Assembly (NCBI RefSeq): GCF_021390475.1
Contig: NZ_JAJUWS010000023.1
Coordinates: 35,051-99,050 of the forward strand
Length of the DNA: 64,000 nucleotides
Source: Streptomyces sp. ST2-7A
Lineage (GTDB): Bacteria > Actinomycetota > Actinomycetes > Streptomycetales > Streptomycetaceae
Direction: 5' to 3'
The translations under genes were made by a program, and so were the position numbers. Shown here in pieces: positions 34,120 through 43,869 of the stretch. The notes under the pieces were generated by a model. It worked only from the letters and a program-made list of their open reading frames with translations. It was not told the origin of the DNA and did not search any database. Positions within the stretch are counted from its first letter, which is position 1; the number at the start of each line of letters is the position of its first letter.

Positions 34120-35652
34120 TCAGGCCCCGCCGTCCCCCTCGGCGGCCCACCACTCCTTCAGCGCCGCCTCCGCGCCCTCCGGTCCCAGCGGCCCCTTCTC
34201 CAGCCGCAACTCCAGCAGGTGCCGGTAGGCACGACCCACCCCCGGCCCCGGGCCGATCCCCAGTACCCGCATGATGTCGTTGCCGTCCAGGTCCGGGCGG
34301 AGGGAGTCCAGCTCCTCCTGCTCCCGGAGCCGCTCGATCCGCTCCTCCAACGCGTCGTAGGAGCGGGAGAGTGCGACGGCCTTCCGCTTGTTGCGAGTGG
34401 TGCAATCGGACCGGGTCAGCTTGTGCAGCCGGTCCAGGAGCGGACCGGCGTCCCGCACGTACCGCCGCACCGCCGAGTCGGTCCACTCCCCGCTGCCGTA
34501 CCCGTGGAAGCGCAGGTGCAGTTCGACCAGCCGCGAGACGTCCCTGATCATCTCGTTGGAGTACTTCAGCTTCCCCATCCGGGAGCGGGTCATCTTCGCC
34601 CCCACCACCTCGTGGTGGTGGAAGGAGACCCTGCCGTCCTTCTCGAACCGTCGCGTCCTCGGCTTGCCGATGTCGTGCAGCAGGGCCGCCAGCCGCAGCA
34701 CCAGGTCCGGGCCGTCGTCCTCGAGATCGATCGCCTGCTCCATCACGGTCAGGCTGTGCTCGTAGACATCCTTGTGCCGGTGGTGCTCGTCGCGCTCCAG
34801 CCGCAGGGCCGGGAGTTCCGGCAGCACCCTCGCCGCCAGGCCGGTGTCCACCAGCAGGGCCAGCCCCTGCCGGGGACGGGCGCCCAGCACCAGCTTGTTC
34901 ACCTCGTCGCGCACCCGCTCGGCGGAGACGATGTCGATCCGCTCGGCCATCGCCGTCATCGCCGCCACCGTCGGCGGGTCCACCTCGAAGTCGAGCTGGG
35001 AGGCGAACCTCGCGGCGCGCATCATCCGCAGCGGATCGTCGGTGAAGGAGTCCTCCGGGGCCCCCGGGGTGCGCAGCCGGCGCCGGGCCAGGTCCTCCAG
35101 ACCACCGTGGGGGTCGATGAAGGCCTTCTCCGGCAGGGCCACCGCCATCGCGTTCACCGTGAAGTCCCGGCGGAGCAGGTCGCCCTCGATCGAGTCGCCG
35201 TAGGCCACTTCCGGCTTGCGGGAGGAGGAGTCGTAGGACTCGGACCGGTAGGTGGTGACCTCCAACTGGAAGTCCTGTTTGCGGCAGGCCACCGTCCCGA
35301 AGGCGATGCCCACCTCCCACACCGCGTCGGCCCACGGCTTGACGATCCGCAGCACCTGCTCCGGCCGGGCGTCGGTGGTGAAGTCGAGGTCGTGTCCGAG
35401 ACGGCCCAGTAGCGCGTCCCGCACGGACCCGCCCACCAGCGCCAGGGAGAATCCCTCCGCCTCGAAGCGCCGGGCCAGGTCGTCGGCCACCGGGGAGACC
35501 CGCAGGAGTTCGGTCACCGCCCGACGTTGGGCCTTCCCCAGTTCCACCGGCCCACCGGCTGTGGAGGCGCCGGTCTCCGCCGGCTCCCGGGTCGTGGAGG
35601 TGGTACCGGCATCGCCGGCGCCTACGGTGCTGTCATTCCTGTCGTTCGGCAC
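34120..35652 (-). CDS. cca: CCA tRNA nucleotidyltransferase
   Basis: A 510-residue class II nucleotidyltransferase. The catalytic head has LALVGGSVRDALLGRLGHDLDFTTDA (metal-binding DxD), followed by RRDFTVNAMAVAL and the RRLRTPG base-recognition region. An HD domain follows (LLHDIGKPRTRRFEKDGRVSFHHHEVVGA). It adds or repairs the 3' CCA of tRNAs or, in some actinobacteria, polyadenylates RNA. I use the GTG at 35652 (MPNDRND...); no clear ribosome-binding site precedes it, and a TACCCT box only about 9 nt upstream suggests a short-leader or leaderless mRNA. Confidence 0.93.
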   Translation of the reverse strand: MPNDRNDSTVGAGDAGTTSTTREPAETGASTAGGPVELGKAQRRAVTELLRVSPVADDLARRFEAEGFSLALVGGSVRDALLGRLGHDLDFTTDARPEQVLRIVKPWADAVWEVGIAFGTVACRKQDFQLEVTTYRSESYDSSSRKPEVAYGDSIEGDLLRRDFTVNAMAVALPEKAFIDPHGGLEDLARRRLRTPGAPEDSFTDDPLRMMRAARFASQLDFEVDPPTVAAMTAMAERIDIVSAERVRDEVNKLVLGARPRQGLALLVDTGLAARVLPELPALRLERDEHHRHKDVYEHSLTVMEQAIDLEDDGPDLVLRLAALLHDIGKPRTRRFEKDGRVSFHHHEVVGAKMTRSRMGKLKYSNEMIRDVSRLVELHLRFHGYGSGEWTDSAVRRYVRDAGPLLDRLHKLTRSDCTTRNKRKAVALSRSYDALEERIERLREQEELDSLRPDLDGNDIMRVLGIGPGPGVGRAYRHLLELRLEKGPLGPEGAEAALKEWWAAEGDGGA

Positions 35653-35910
35653 AACAGCACAGGGTACGTGGGTTTCCGCACCCGTTCCGCACCCGTTCCG
35701 CTTCCCGCGCCGTACGCGGCCCCGGTCCCACACCCCCGATCCCCCGGTCCCGGCATCGGTTCCCCGGACCACCCCCGCGGACGGGTGCCGGGGCATCCCG
35801 CGAGCCGCCCCGGACGGCTTCCGGCGGGTCATGCGGCGTGTCATACGGCTCCCGCCCGCCGGCTACCATGAGCAGCACAGTGAGTGGCAGCGGCGTTGAG
35901 GGATCGAGGC

Positions 35911-38409
35911 ATGGGCGTGGCCGAACCTGTGGGGACCGCATCCCGTGAGCCGTCGGGCGGGCGGCGGGCCCTCCGCTGTCTGCTGGCCGCCCTGGGTCTC
36001 TCCCTCCTCCTGTCGCCCCTCTCCGGCGGGGCGGTCCTCCTGGCCGCCGCTCCGGCGTCCGCCGAGGAGACCCCGGACGGCACCCCCGCCGCGGAGGACA
36101 CGGACATCGGCGCGGCCCGGGTGACCGTCACCGAGGTCTCACCCGCCGTACCGGGCCCGGACTCCGTCATCACCCTGCGCGGAACCGTCACCAACACCGG
36201 TGACTCCACCATCACCACCGCCGGCGCCGCCCCCCGGCTCGCGGTACCCCTCACCGACCGGGCCGCCATCGACGCGGCCGGCTCCCGTCAGGGCTTCGAC
36301 ATCGGCCTGGACGGTTCCTACCTGAGCGGGTACGGGGTCGAGCTGGAGCCGATCGCACCGGAGCAGGCCCGTCCCTTCACCCTCCGGGTCCCGATCTCCG
36401 AACTGGGCGCCGGAACAGCCGGCGTGCACCAGGTGACGGTCGCGGTGACCGGCCGCACCGAGGCCGAGCAGTGGGACCAGATCCTCGGTGCCGGGCGCGT
36501 CGTGCTGCCCCTGGCCGGTCCGGAGGGCCGGGAGGAGGAGGACGGTGGTACGGCCCTGACCGTGCTCTGGCCGCTGATCTCCACCCCCCACCTGCTGCCC
36601 GGCTCCCGCAACGGCGACGAGCAGGTGCCCGTCCTGCGGGACGACACCCTCCTCACCGAGATCTCCTCCGGCGGTCGGCTGCACCAGATGGTGAACCTCG
36701 GCGCCGATCTGCCGGTCACCTGGCTGATCGACCCCGACCTGTTGGCCTCCGTGGACGCCATGACCGACGAGTACCGGGTGCAGGGCCCCGAAGGGCTGGT
36801 CGAGGGACAGGGCCAGGAGGTGGCACGGGCCTGGCTGCACCGCCTCCGGGAGGCGGTGGCCGACGCGGAGGTCGTCGCACTGCCCTACGCCGACCCCGAC
36901 CTGGCCTCCCTCGCCCACCAGGGCAAGTCCGTCCCCGGTACCCTCGCCCAGCTGCGGGCCGCCACCCAGCTGGCGCCGGTGACCGTGGAGACCATTCTGG
37001 GGGTGCGCCCCCTCACCGATTTCACCTGGCCCGTCGAGGGCGCCCTGGACCCGGAGATCGTCTCGGTCGCCACCTCCGCCGGGGCGCAGTGGATCATCGC
37101 GCGGGACGACAGCGTCCGCACCGGCACCGGGGAGAACCACACCCCCTCGGCCGCCGGTCCCATCGGTGGCGGCGTCACCGCCGTGGTGGCCGACTCCCGG
37201 ATCTCCTCCCTGGTCGATGGCCGGATGAGCCGGGCGGGAGAGGTCACCACCGCCCGCCAGTCGCTGCTGGCGCACACGCTCGCCGTCGCCGACCAGACGC
37301 CGGCGGCGGAGCGGCACATGGTCCTGGCCCCTCAACGGATGCCGACCACCGCCGGTGCCCGGGCTCTCGCGGAGGCCGTGGAGACGCTGGCGGAGGAGGC
37401 CGACTGGGCCCGCTTCGCCGATCTCGACGAGGCCGCGCGCGCCGAACCCGACCCGCTGTCCGCCCTCTCCGTCGCCGGCACCGACGCCTACCCGGAGAGG
37501 CTGCGCGAGCGGGAACAGCCGACCGGCTCCTTCGAGGCCATGCGGGAGACCCGACGGGCCCTGGACGACTTCGCGGTGATCCTCACCCGGGCCGACCGCG
37601 TGGTCACCCCCTTCGGCAACGCCATCCGCCGCGAGATGTCCACCTCCTGGCGCGGTGACCCCGTGGACGCCGCCCGCTACCGGGCCGAGGTCCGTGCGGA
37701 GCTGCGGGACCTGACCGAGCAGGTTCACCTGATCGAGAAGAGCCCTATCACCCTGTCGGGACGCAGTGCGATCATCCCGGTGACGGTGCAGAACGACCTC
37801 ATGCAGGACGTGCAGGGGCTGGAGTTGCGGCTCACCTCCAGTCGGCGGATCGGCCTGGAGGTGGACGAGGCGCGCGAGGTCCTCGTGGGCGGGGGGCACA
37901 GCCAGTCCGTCAAGTTCGAGGCCACCGCGCGAGCCAACGGCCGCACCGTGCTGGAGGCCCAGCTGTACACCGCCGACGGCAAGCCGTACGGCGAGGCGAT
38001 GCGATTCCACGCCCGGGTCACCTCCATCACCTCGGCGGTGATGTTGGTGATCGCCGGCGGGGTGTTGCTGGTGGTGCTGGCCGGTATCCGCGTGTACACC
38101 CAACGGAAGCGGGCGGAGGGCGCCGCCGGAGCGGCCCCGGAGGAGCCGGCGGGTCCCGGTGGCGGGGCACCCGACGGAACCACCGGGGAAATCCCGGACT
38201 CCGGTCCCGCCTCCGGCACCGGCACCGACACCGACACCGGCACCGGCACCGGCACCGGCACCGGCACCGACGGGGAAACCCCCCGGGGCCCCGGTGACAC
38301 GGCCGATCCGCCCGCCCCGGGCACCCCGGCGGGTGAGCCGGGGGCCGACACCGCCGGCGGCGACACGGCGTCCGTCCGACGGGGTGAGACAGTGGAGCGC
38401 GGCCGATGA
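35911..38409 (+). CDS. DUF6049-family secreted/membrane-anchored protein
   Basis: An 832-residue protein with a signal-like N-terminal helix (LRCLLAALGLSLLLSPLSGGAVLLAAAPASAEE), a large extracellular region, one C-terminal membrane helix (AVMLVIAGGVLLVVLAGIRVY), and a disordered cytoplasmic tail containing a Gly-Thr/Asp-Thr repeat. The extracellular part looks like two beta domains flanking a middle region with DPDLLASVDAM and LPYADPDLASL. This family always lies directly before murJ in actinobacteria (as in mycobacteria), implying a role with lipid II transport, but its biochemistry is unknown. ATG at 35911 chosen; GTG at 35884 is in frame. Confidence 0.85.
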   Translation: MGVAEPVGTASREPSGGRRALRCLLAALGLSLLLSPLSGGAVLLAAAPASAEETPDGTPAAEDTDIGAARVTVTEVSPAVPGPDSVITLRGTVTNTGDSTITTAGAAPRLAVPLTDRAAIDAAGSRQGFDIGLDGSYLSGYGVELEPIAPEQARPFTLRVPISELGAGTAGVHQVTVAVTGRTEAEQWDQILGAGRVVLPLAGPEGREEEDGGTALTVLWPLISTPHLLPGSRNGDEQVPVLRDDTLLTEISSGGRLHQMVNLGADLPVTWLIDPDLLASVDAMTDEYRVQGPEGLVEGQGQEVARAWLHRLREAVADAEVVALPYADPDLASLAHQGKSVPGTLAQLRAATQLAPVTVETILGVRPLTDFTWPVEGALDPEIVSVATSAGAQWIIARDDSVRTGTGENHTPSAAGPIGGGVTAVVADSRISSLVDGRMSRAGEVTTARQSLLAHTLAVADQTPAAERHMVLAPQRMPTTAGARALAEAVETLAEEADWARFADLDEAARAEPDPLSALSVAGTDAYPERLREREQPTGSFEAMRETRRALDDFAVILTRADRVVTPFGNAIRREMSTSWRGDPVDAARYRAEVRAELRDLTEQVHLIEKSPITLSGRSAIIPVTVQNDLMQDVQGLELRLTSSRRIGLEVDEAREVLVGGGHSQSVKFEATARANGRTVLEAQLYTADGKPYGEAMRFHARVTSITSAVMLVIAGGVLLVVLAGIRVYTQRKRAEGAAGAAPEEPAGPGGGAPDGTTGEIPDSGPASGTGTDTDTGTGTGTGTGTDGETPRGPGDTADPPAPGTPAGEPGADTAGGDTASVRRGETVERGR
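38215..38268 (+). repeat. Hexanucleotide tandem repeat in the DUF6049 gene
   Basis: Nine copies of GGCACC or GACACC in a row encode alternating Gly/Asp-Thr. Length may vary by slippage in steps of two residues without breaking the frame. Confidence 0.85.
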
Positions 38410-38543
38410 CCCGGGACCGCCGCGTTCCGCGCGGGCGTCCGGGCATCCGTCGGCGCCGCCCGTCGAGCCGGCGCACACAGCAGGCACACGCCGGAGCAGG
38501 TCGGTGATCCTCCGACCGCCGCGATTCGAGGTGGGGTAACCAC

Positions 38544-41000
38544 ATGCAAGCGCCATACGATCGTGACCCGGAGGCCGGGGGTCCCACCCCGGCGGGCACG
38601 GCGGGCCGGGGCCGCGCGGACGGCTCGGACCCGGAGGGCCCGCACGGCCCCGGCGCGGGGGAGCGGGCCGGCACACCGGTTGGTCCATACGACCCGTACA
38701 CCGAGCAGAGCTTCGGACGGGTGCCCCGGGCCGATCGTGACCCCTTGGCGCAGGACCCGGTGGACGACACCCTGTACGACCGTGCCGCGCACCCCCCGCC
38801 CTCCCCCGGCAGCGCTCCCGACCCCCGGGCGTGGACACCGCCTCCCGCACCGGAGCCGGGCGGCGCCCCCCGGTCCGGTCCGTACGGGAGCCGCCCCGCC
38901 GCCGATGGGTACCCCGGCACCCCCGGCCCCCCGGTCGCGGCACAGACGTACGGCGGACCGGACGCCGACCACGGCACCGGTGGGAGCCGCCCGCATCCCG
39001 TCGGCCCGCCGCCGCGCCCGTACCCCCCGATGGGCACCCTCCCACCCGGCGGCCCCGCCGGGCCCCGGGCGCACGCCGGGCCCCCGCCACCTCCCCACCG
39101 CACCGACCACCCGGGACACCCCGGATACCCCGGACCGGGCGAGCCCGCCGACCCCCGGCAGCCGAACGGGGCGGAGGAGGAGCCGGGCCGCGACGCCTTC
39201 GCCCATCTCTACCGCGACCAGCGGGAGGTCGGCCCCACCGCGCCCGCCGGACCCGGCGGGGCCGCCGCGCCCGGTGCCGTCCCGCCCGTCGCCGCCGCGA
39301 CGACCGGCGGACCCGCCGAACCGCCGTCGATCCCGGAGCCGGTCGCCGAGCCCCGCAAGCCCGGTCGCGGCAGCAGCCTGCTGAAGTCCAGCGCCGTCAT
39401 GGCGGCGGGCACCCTGGTCTCCCGGATCACCGGCTTCGTCCGCCAGTTGATCATCGTCGCCGCACTGGGCGCCGCCGTCCTCGGCGACACCTACGCCATC
39501 GCCTGGGCCCTGCCCTCGATGATCTACATCCTCACCATCGGCGGCGGCCTGAACTCCGTCTTCGTGCCCCAGCTGGTGCGCTCGATGAAGAACGACGAGG
39601 ACGGCGGCGAGGCCTACGCCAACCGCCTGCTCACCCTCGTCATGGTGGTGCTGGCGGCACTGGTGCTGATCGCCGTGCTCATCGCGCCGCTGCTGATCCG
39701 GATGATGTCGGCGAAGATCGCCTCCGACCCCGCCGCCAACGAGGTGGCCGTCACCTTCGCCCGCTACTGCCTGCCCACCATCTTCTTCATGGGTGTGCAC
39801 GTGGTGATGGGTCAGATCCTCAACGCCCGTGACCGGTTCGGGCCGATGATGTGGACCCCGGTCCTCAACAACATCGTCGTCATCGCGACCTTCGGTCTCT
39901 TCCTCTGGGTCCACGGCACCCAGCGCGCCTCCGGCGTGGCGGTGGACACCATCACCCCCGAGGGCATCCGCCTGCTGGGCATCGGCACCCTGCTCGGCCT
40001 GGTGGTCCAGTCGCTGGCGATGATCCCCTACTTGCGCGCCGCCGGCTTCCGGGTCCGTCCCCGCTTCGACTGGGTCGGCCAGGGCATGGGCAAGGCGATG
40101 CGGTTGGCCAAGTGGACGGTGCTGTTCGTCTTCGCCAACCAGATCGGCCTGGTGGTCATCTCCCAGCTCGCCACCTGGGCCGGCGACAACGCCGAACGCG
40201 CGGGTTTCCCCGGCACCGGTTTCCTCGCCTACAGCAGTGCCCTGCTGATCTGGCAGATGCCGCAGGCGATCATCACCGTCTCGGTCATGGCGGCCCTGCT
40301 GCCACGGATCTCCCGCTCCGCCGCCGACGGCGACAACGCGGCGGTGCGCGACGACCTCTCCCAGGGGCTGCGCACCTCGGCCGTGGCCATCGTGCCGATC
40401 GCCTTCGCCTTCGTGGCGTTGGGCGTCCCGATGTGCACCCTGCTGTTCGGCAGCGCGGGGGACACCGCCGCCCGGTCCTTCGGCCACATCCTCATGGCCT
40501 TCGGCATCGGGTTGATCCCGTTCTCCGCCCAGTACGTCGTGCTGCGCGCCTTCTACGCCTACGAGGACACCCGGACGCCCTTCTACAACACGGTCATCGT
40601 CTCACTCAACTGGATCGCGCTCTCCGTCCTCTCCTTCGTGCTGCTGCCGGACCGCTGGGTGGTGGCGGGCATCGCCTTCTCCTACGGCGTGGCCTACACC
40701 GTCGGGGTCGGGATCGCCTGGCGGCGGCTGCGCTCCCGCATGGGAACCGACCTCGACGGGGCCCGGGTGGTGCGGACCTACATCCGGCTCTGCGGCGCGG
40801 CGATCCCCGCCGCGGTGCCGGCCGGCGTGGCGGCATGGGCGATCATGGAAGCGCTGGGCAGTGGAGTGGTGGGGTCGCTGCTCGCCCTCGCGGGCGGGGG
40901 TGTGATCCTTGCGGTGGTCTTCGTCCTCGCCGCGCGCCGGATGCGGATCGAGGAGCTGACCACCCTGATCGGTATGGTGCGATCGCGACTGGGTCGCTGA
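38544..41000 (+). CDS. murJ: Lipid II flippase MurJ (MviN)
   Basis: An 818-residue protein. The first 270 residues are a Pro/Gly/Tyr-rich disordered cytoplasmic head. The transporter begins at LLKSSAVMAAGTLVSRITGFVRQLIIVAALG and has about 14 helices of the MOP superfamily, with GGGLNSVFVPQLVRSM and the charged NARDRFGPMMWTPVLNN region of MurJ. It moves lipid II from the inner to outer membrane face. Followed by the pseudokinase gene, with which it is fused in mycobacteria; here the two are separate. Confidence 0.95.
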   Translation: MQAPYDRDPEAGGPTPAGTAGRGRADGSDPEGPHGPGAGERAGTPVGPYDPYTEQSFGRVPRADRDPLAQDPVDDTLYDRAAHPPPSPGSAPDPRAWTPPPAPEPGGAPRSGPYGSRPAADGYPGTPGPPVAAQTYGGPDADHGTGGSRPHPVGPPPRPYPPMGTLPPGGPAGPRAHAGPPPPPHRTDHPGHPGYPGPGEPADPRQPNGAEEEPGRDAFAHLYRDQREVGPTAPAGPGGAAAPGAVPPVAAATTGGPAEPPSIPEPVAEPRKPGRGSSLLKSSAVMAAGTLVSRITGFVRQLIIVAALGAAVLGDTYAIAWALPSMIYILTIGGGLNSVFVPQLVRSMKNDEDGGEAYANRLLTLVMVVLAALVLIAVLIAPLLIRMMSAKIASDPAANEVAVTFARYCLPTIFFMGVHVVMGQILNARDRFGPMMWTPVLNNIVVIATFGLFLWVHGTQRASGVAVDTITPEGIRLLGIGTLLGLVVQSLAMIPYLRAAGFRVRPRFDWVGQGMGKAMRLAKWTVLFVFANQIGLVVISQLATWAGDNAERAGFPGTGFLAYSSALLIWQMPQAIITVSVMAALLPRISRSAADGDNAAVRDDLSQGLRTSAVAIVPIAFAFVALGVPMCTLLFGSAGDTAARSFGHILMAFGIGLIPFSAQYVVLRAFYAYEDTRTPFYNTVIVSLNWIALSVLSFVLLPDRWVVAGIAFSYGVAYTVGVGIAWRRLRSRMGTDLDGARVVRTYIRLCGAAIPAAVPAGVAAWAIMEALGSGVVGSLLALAGGGVILAVVFVLAARRMRIEELTTLIGMVRSRLGR

Positions 41001-41126
41001 CCTGCACACATCATCGGGGTGCCCCCCGGTCGTCCACGCCTGTCGTGCGGCGGCGCCGAGGGGCGGCACAATTGGACCTGGCCGGGCTCATCGGACGGCA
41101 GTCGAGATCGGGGAGGCGGACTCACG

Positions 41127-43082
41127 GTGGCGAAACGATTGACGACACCGAGCGCCGTCTCCCCGGTGTCCTCCACCTCGCCGGGATCGACCGGGCCCGT
41201 CATGTCCTCCGCCCCCGCCGCGCCGTTTCCCCCGGGGTCGTCGAACGGGCCGGGCGGCCCCGGTGTTTCCCGGCCGCCGGCGTCGGGAGCGGGCCCCGCC
41301 GGCGGCGACGGAGTCCCCGGGGACTCCCCGGAGACCCAGCGCCTCCCGTCCACCACCCCCTCCGGCGAAGGTGCCCCGGCGCCGGCTCCGGGCGCCCCCT
41401 CCGCGGCCGACGCGGGCCCCGGTTCCCCCGTCGTGAAGACGGCCGGCGAGCCGGCCGCCGGTTCCACCGACTCCGGTGGAGCGGCGGGCCCCGGCGGCCG
41501 GGGTACGGCCCGGAGCCGGGGGCCGCACGGCACCCGCCAGCACGAACTGCACTCCGGCCACCGCCTGGTGCGGCGCTACCGCCTCGAGGAGTGCATCACC
41601 CGGCTCGAGGGCTTCAGCAGTTGGCGCGCGGTGGACGAGAAGCTCCGTCGTGCCGTGGGGGTTCACGTGCTGCCGGCCCGCCACCCCCGGGCCAAGGCGG
41701 TGCTCGCCGCGGCCCGGTCGGCCGCGCTGATGGCCGACCCCCGCTTCGTGCAGGTGCTGGACGCCGACGAGCACGACGGGCTGGTCCAGGTCATCCACGA
41801 GTGGCTGCCCGACGCCGTACCGGTGAGCAGCCTCCTGCAGGCCGGCCCGATGGACGCCCACGCGGCACGCGGCATGGTGGGCGAGGTCGCCGAGGCCATG
41901 GCCGCCTCCCACGCGGCGGGCCTGGCGCACCTGCGGCTGACGCCGGCCACCGTACTGCGCGCGGGCGGCGGACAGTTCCGGATCCGGGGGTTGGCCGTGG
42001 ACGCCGCTCTGCGCGGCATCGCCTCCGCCCATCCGGCCCGTACCGACGCCGAGTCGATCGGCGCCCTCCTGTACGCCGCCCTGACCGCCCGTTGGCCCTA
42101 CCACGAAGGCGCCTACGGGCTGCTGGGCGTGGCCGGTCTGGGCCGGGGCTCCCGCGACCCGCTCGCCACCCCGGAACAGGTCCGCGCGGGTGTCCACCGG
42201 GGGCTCTCCGACCTCGCCATGCGGGCCCTGGTCAACGACGGGGCCACCGCCGCGAGCGAACAGCGTCCGTGCACCACTCCGGAGGAGGTGGTGCTGGCCC
42301 TGGCGGCGATGCCACCCATCCCGGCGCCGGAACCCGAGGTCGTGTTGCTCCCGGACTTCTCCGTCCCCGCCCGCTCCGCCCGTGGGTCCGTCCTGGCCGG
42401 GGAACGCGCCGTGGCCGCACACGACATGGTGCCGCCCGCCCTGCCCGGCCGCACCGGCAAGGTACTCAAGTGGGGTGTCGCCGCACTCGTCATCGCCGCT
42501 CTGGGGCTGGGCAGTTGGCAGATCGCCGATGCCCTGCTGGAAGGTGACCCGCCGGTGGAGTCCGCCGCCCCGCAGCGCCCCGCGTCGGGCGACACCGACG
42601 AGGAGGAACCCCCCGCCGGGGAGGATACGGAGCCGGGGCCGGTGGAGATCGCCGGGGTCATCGACTTCGATCCCTTCGGCTCCGGTGGATCGCAGAACGC
42701 CTCCGCCGCGCCGCTGGCCGTCGACGGTGACCCGGAGACCTTCTGGCACACCCGCAACTACTTCGGTCCGGGCTTCGGCAACCTCAAGCCGGGCCTGGGC
42801 CTGGTCCTGGACCTCGGGGAGACCCGCTCGGTGCGTTCGGTGGAGGTGGCGGCGCTCGGCGACCACGACATCGAGCTGCGGGTCGCCCCCGCGGAAACGG
42901 AGACGATGCCGGGCTCGCACAACGACTACGAGGCGGTCGCCGCCGGCTCGGGGTCCTCGCTGAGCCTGACGCCGGACGAACCGGTGGAGACCCGTTACGT
43001 GCTGATCTGGCTCACCGAACTCCCCGTGGGGAACGACGGCAACTACCGTGGGCGCATCACGAACATCAGCGTGACCGGCTGA
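41127..43082 (+). CDS. MurJ-associated pseudokinase-like membrane protein
   Basis: A 651-residue protein: disordered head (about 1-135), a Ser/Thr-kinase-like domain (about 140-400), a membrane helix (about 445-470) and an extracellular discoidin-like beta domain (about 510-651, SAAPLAVDGDPETFWHT...GLVLDLGETRSVRSVEV). Catalytic motifs are lost: where HRDLKPEN should be is HLRLTPATV, and where DFG should be is IRGLAVDA, so it should not phosphorylate. In mycobacteria the equivalent domain is fused to MviN and binds a forkhead-associated protein when phosphorylated. GTG start follows GGGAGGCGG. Downstream of murJ on the same strand. Confidence 0.85.
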   Translation: MAKRLTTPSAVSPVSSTSPGSTGPVMSSAPAAPFPPGSSNGPGGPGVSRPPASGAGPAGGDGVPGDSPETQRLPSTTPSGEGAPAPAPGAPSAADAGPGSPVVKTAGEPAAGSTDSGGAAGPGGRGTARSRGPHGTRQHELHSGHRLVRRYRLEECITRLEGFSSWRAVDEKLRRAVGVHVLPARHPRAKAVLAAARSAALMADPRFVQVLDADEHDGLVQVIHEWLPDAVPVSSLLQAGPMDAHAARGMVGEVAEAMAASHAAGLAHLRLTPATVLRAGGGQFRIRGLAVDAALRGIASAHPARTDAESIGALLYAALTARWPYHEGAYGLLGVAGLGRGSRDPLATPEQVRAGVHRGLSDLAMRALVNDGATAASEQRPCTTPEEVVLALAAMPPIPAPEPEVVLLPDFSVPARSARGSVLAGERAVAAHDMVPPALPGRTGKVLKWGVAALVIAALGLGSWQIADALLEGDPPVESAAPQRPASGDTDEEEPPAGEDTEPGPVEIAGVIDFDPFGSGGSQNASAAPLAVDGDPETFWHTRNYFGPGFGNLKPGLGLVLDLGETRSVRSVEVAALGDHDIELRVAPAETETMPGSHNDYEAVAAGSGSSLSLTPDEPVETRYVLIWLTELPVGNDGNYRGRITNISVTG

Positions 43083-43143
43083 GCACGTGCCCCCGGCACG
43101 TTCGACGTCGACTCACCGACCGAGCTCGACCAAGGGGGCCCGG

Positions 43144-43869
43144 GTGGAACCGGACGAGGATCTCCTGGCGCGTCATGTCGCCGGGGACCCGGACGCCTTC
43201 GCGGAGTTGGTCCGCCGGCACCGCGACCGGCTGTGGGCCGTGGCCCTGCGCACCCTCGGCGACCGCGAGGAGGCGGCCGACGCCCTGCAGGACGCGTTCG
43301 TCTCGGCGCACCGGGCGGCCCCGTCCTTCCAGGGCAGGTCCGCCGTCACCACCTGGCTGCACCGCATCGTGGTCAACGCCTGCCTGGACCGCCTGCGGCG
43401 GGCACGCTCGCGTCGCACCTCCCCGCTCCCGGAACCGGAACGGCTGGAGACCCTGCTGGAGCCGCAGGAGCCCGCCTCCATCCCGGCCGAGCGGGGTGAG
43501 GTCCGGCGGGAACTGGCCCGGGCCCTGGCCCGGCTCCCCGAGGAGCAGCGCGCGGCCCTGGTCCTGGTCGATCTCCAGGGGTATCCGGTGGCGGAGGCCG
43601 CCGAACTCCTCGGCGCGCCGGTGGGCACGGTGAAGAGCCGGTGCGCCCGTGGACGCGCCCGCCTACTGCCCCTGTTGCGTCACCTGCGCGAGGACCCGCC
43701 GCCCGATCGCGGGGCGTCGACCGCGGGTGATGGGGATCACCCGCGGGGAAGCGCCTCTTCCGGTTCCTCACCGGCGCCGGTGAGGAACCGGACAAGCGGC
43801 TCATCCGTCCCATCGACGAGGCACGGCGACAGCAGCGATGTGGTGAGGGGTGGAGGTGGACATCCGTGA
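43144..43869 (+). CDS. sigM: ECF sigma factor SigM
   Basis: A 241-residue ECF sigma factor. Region 2 (FAELVRRHRDRLWAVALRTLGDREEAADALQDAFVSAHRAA) and region 4 (LARLPEEQRAALVLVDLQGYPVAEAAELLGAPVGTVKSRCARGRARL) are complete; the last 60 residues are a Ser/Gly/Arg-rich tail. The position between the murJ/pseudokinase genes and trxBA, with an anti-sigma factor gene overlapping its stop (GTGA), matches SigM of streptomycetes. GTG start follows AAGGGGG. Confidence 0.93.
   Translation: MEPDEDLLARHVAGDPDAFAELVRRHRDRLWAVALRTLGDREEAADALQDAFVSAHRAAPSFQGRSAVTTWLHRIVVNACLDRLRRARSRRTSPLPEPERLETLLEPQEPASIPAERGEVRRELARALARLPEEQRAALVLVDLQGYPVAEAAELLGAPVGTVKSRCARGRARLLPLLRHLREDPPPDRGASTAGDGDHPRGSASSGSSPAPVRNRTSGSSVPSTRHGDSSDVVRGGGGHP

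Noticed and set aside
36139..40487. Very long minus-strand frames opposite DUF6049 and murJ
   Set aside because: Composition-driven open frames antisense to clear genes; translations are His/Gly/Arg-rich without motifs.
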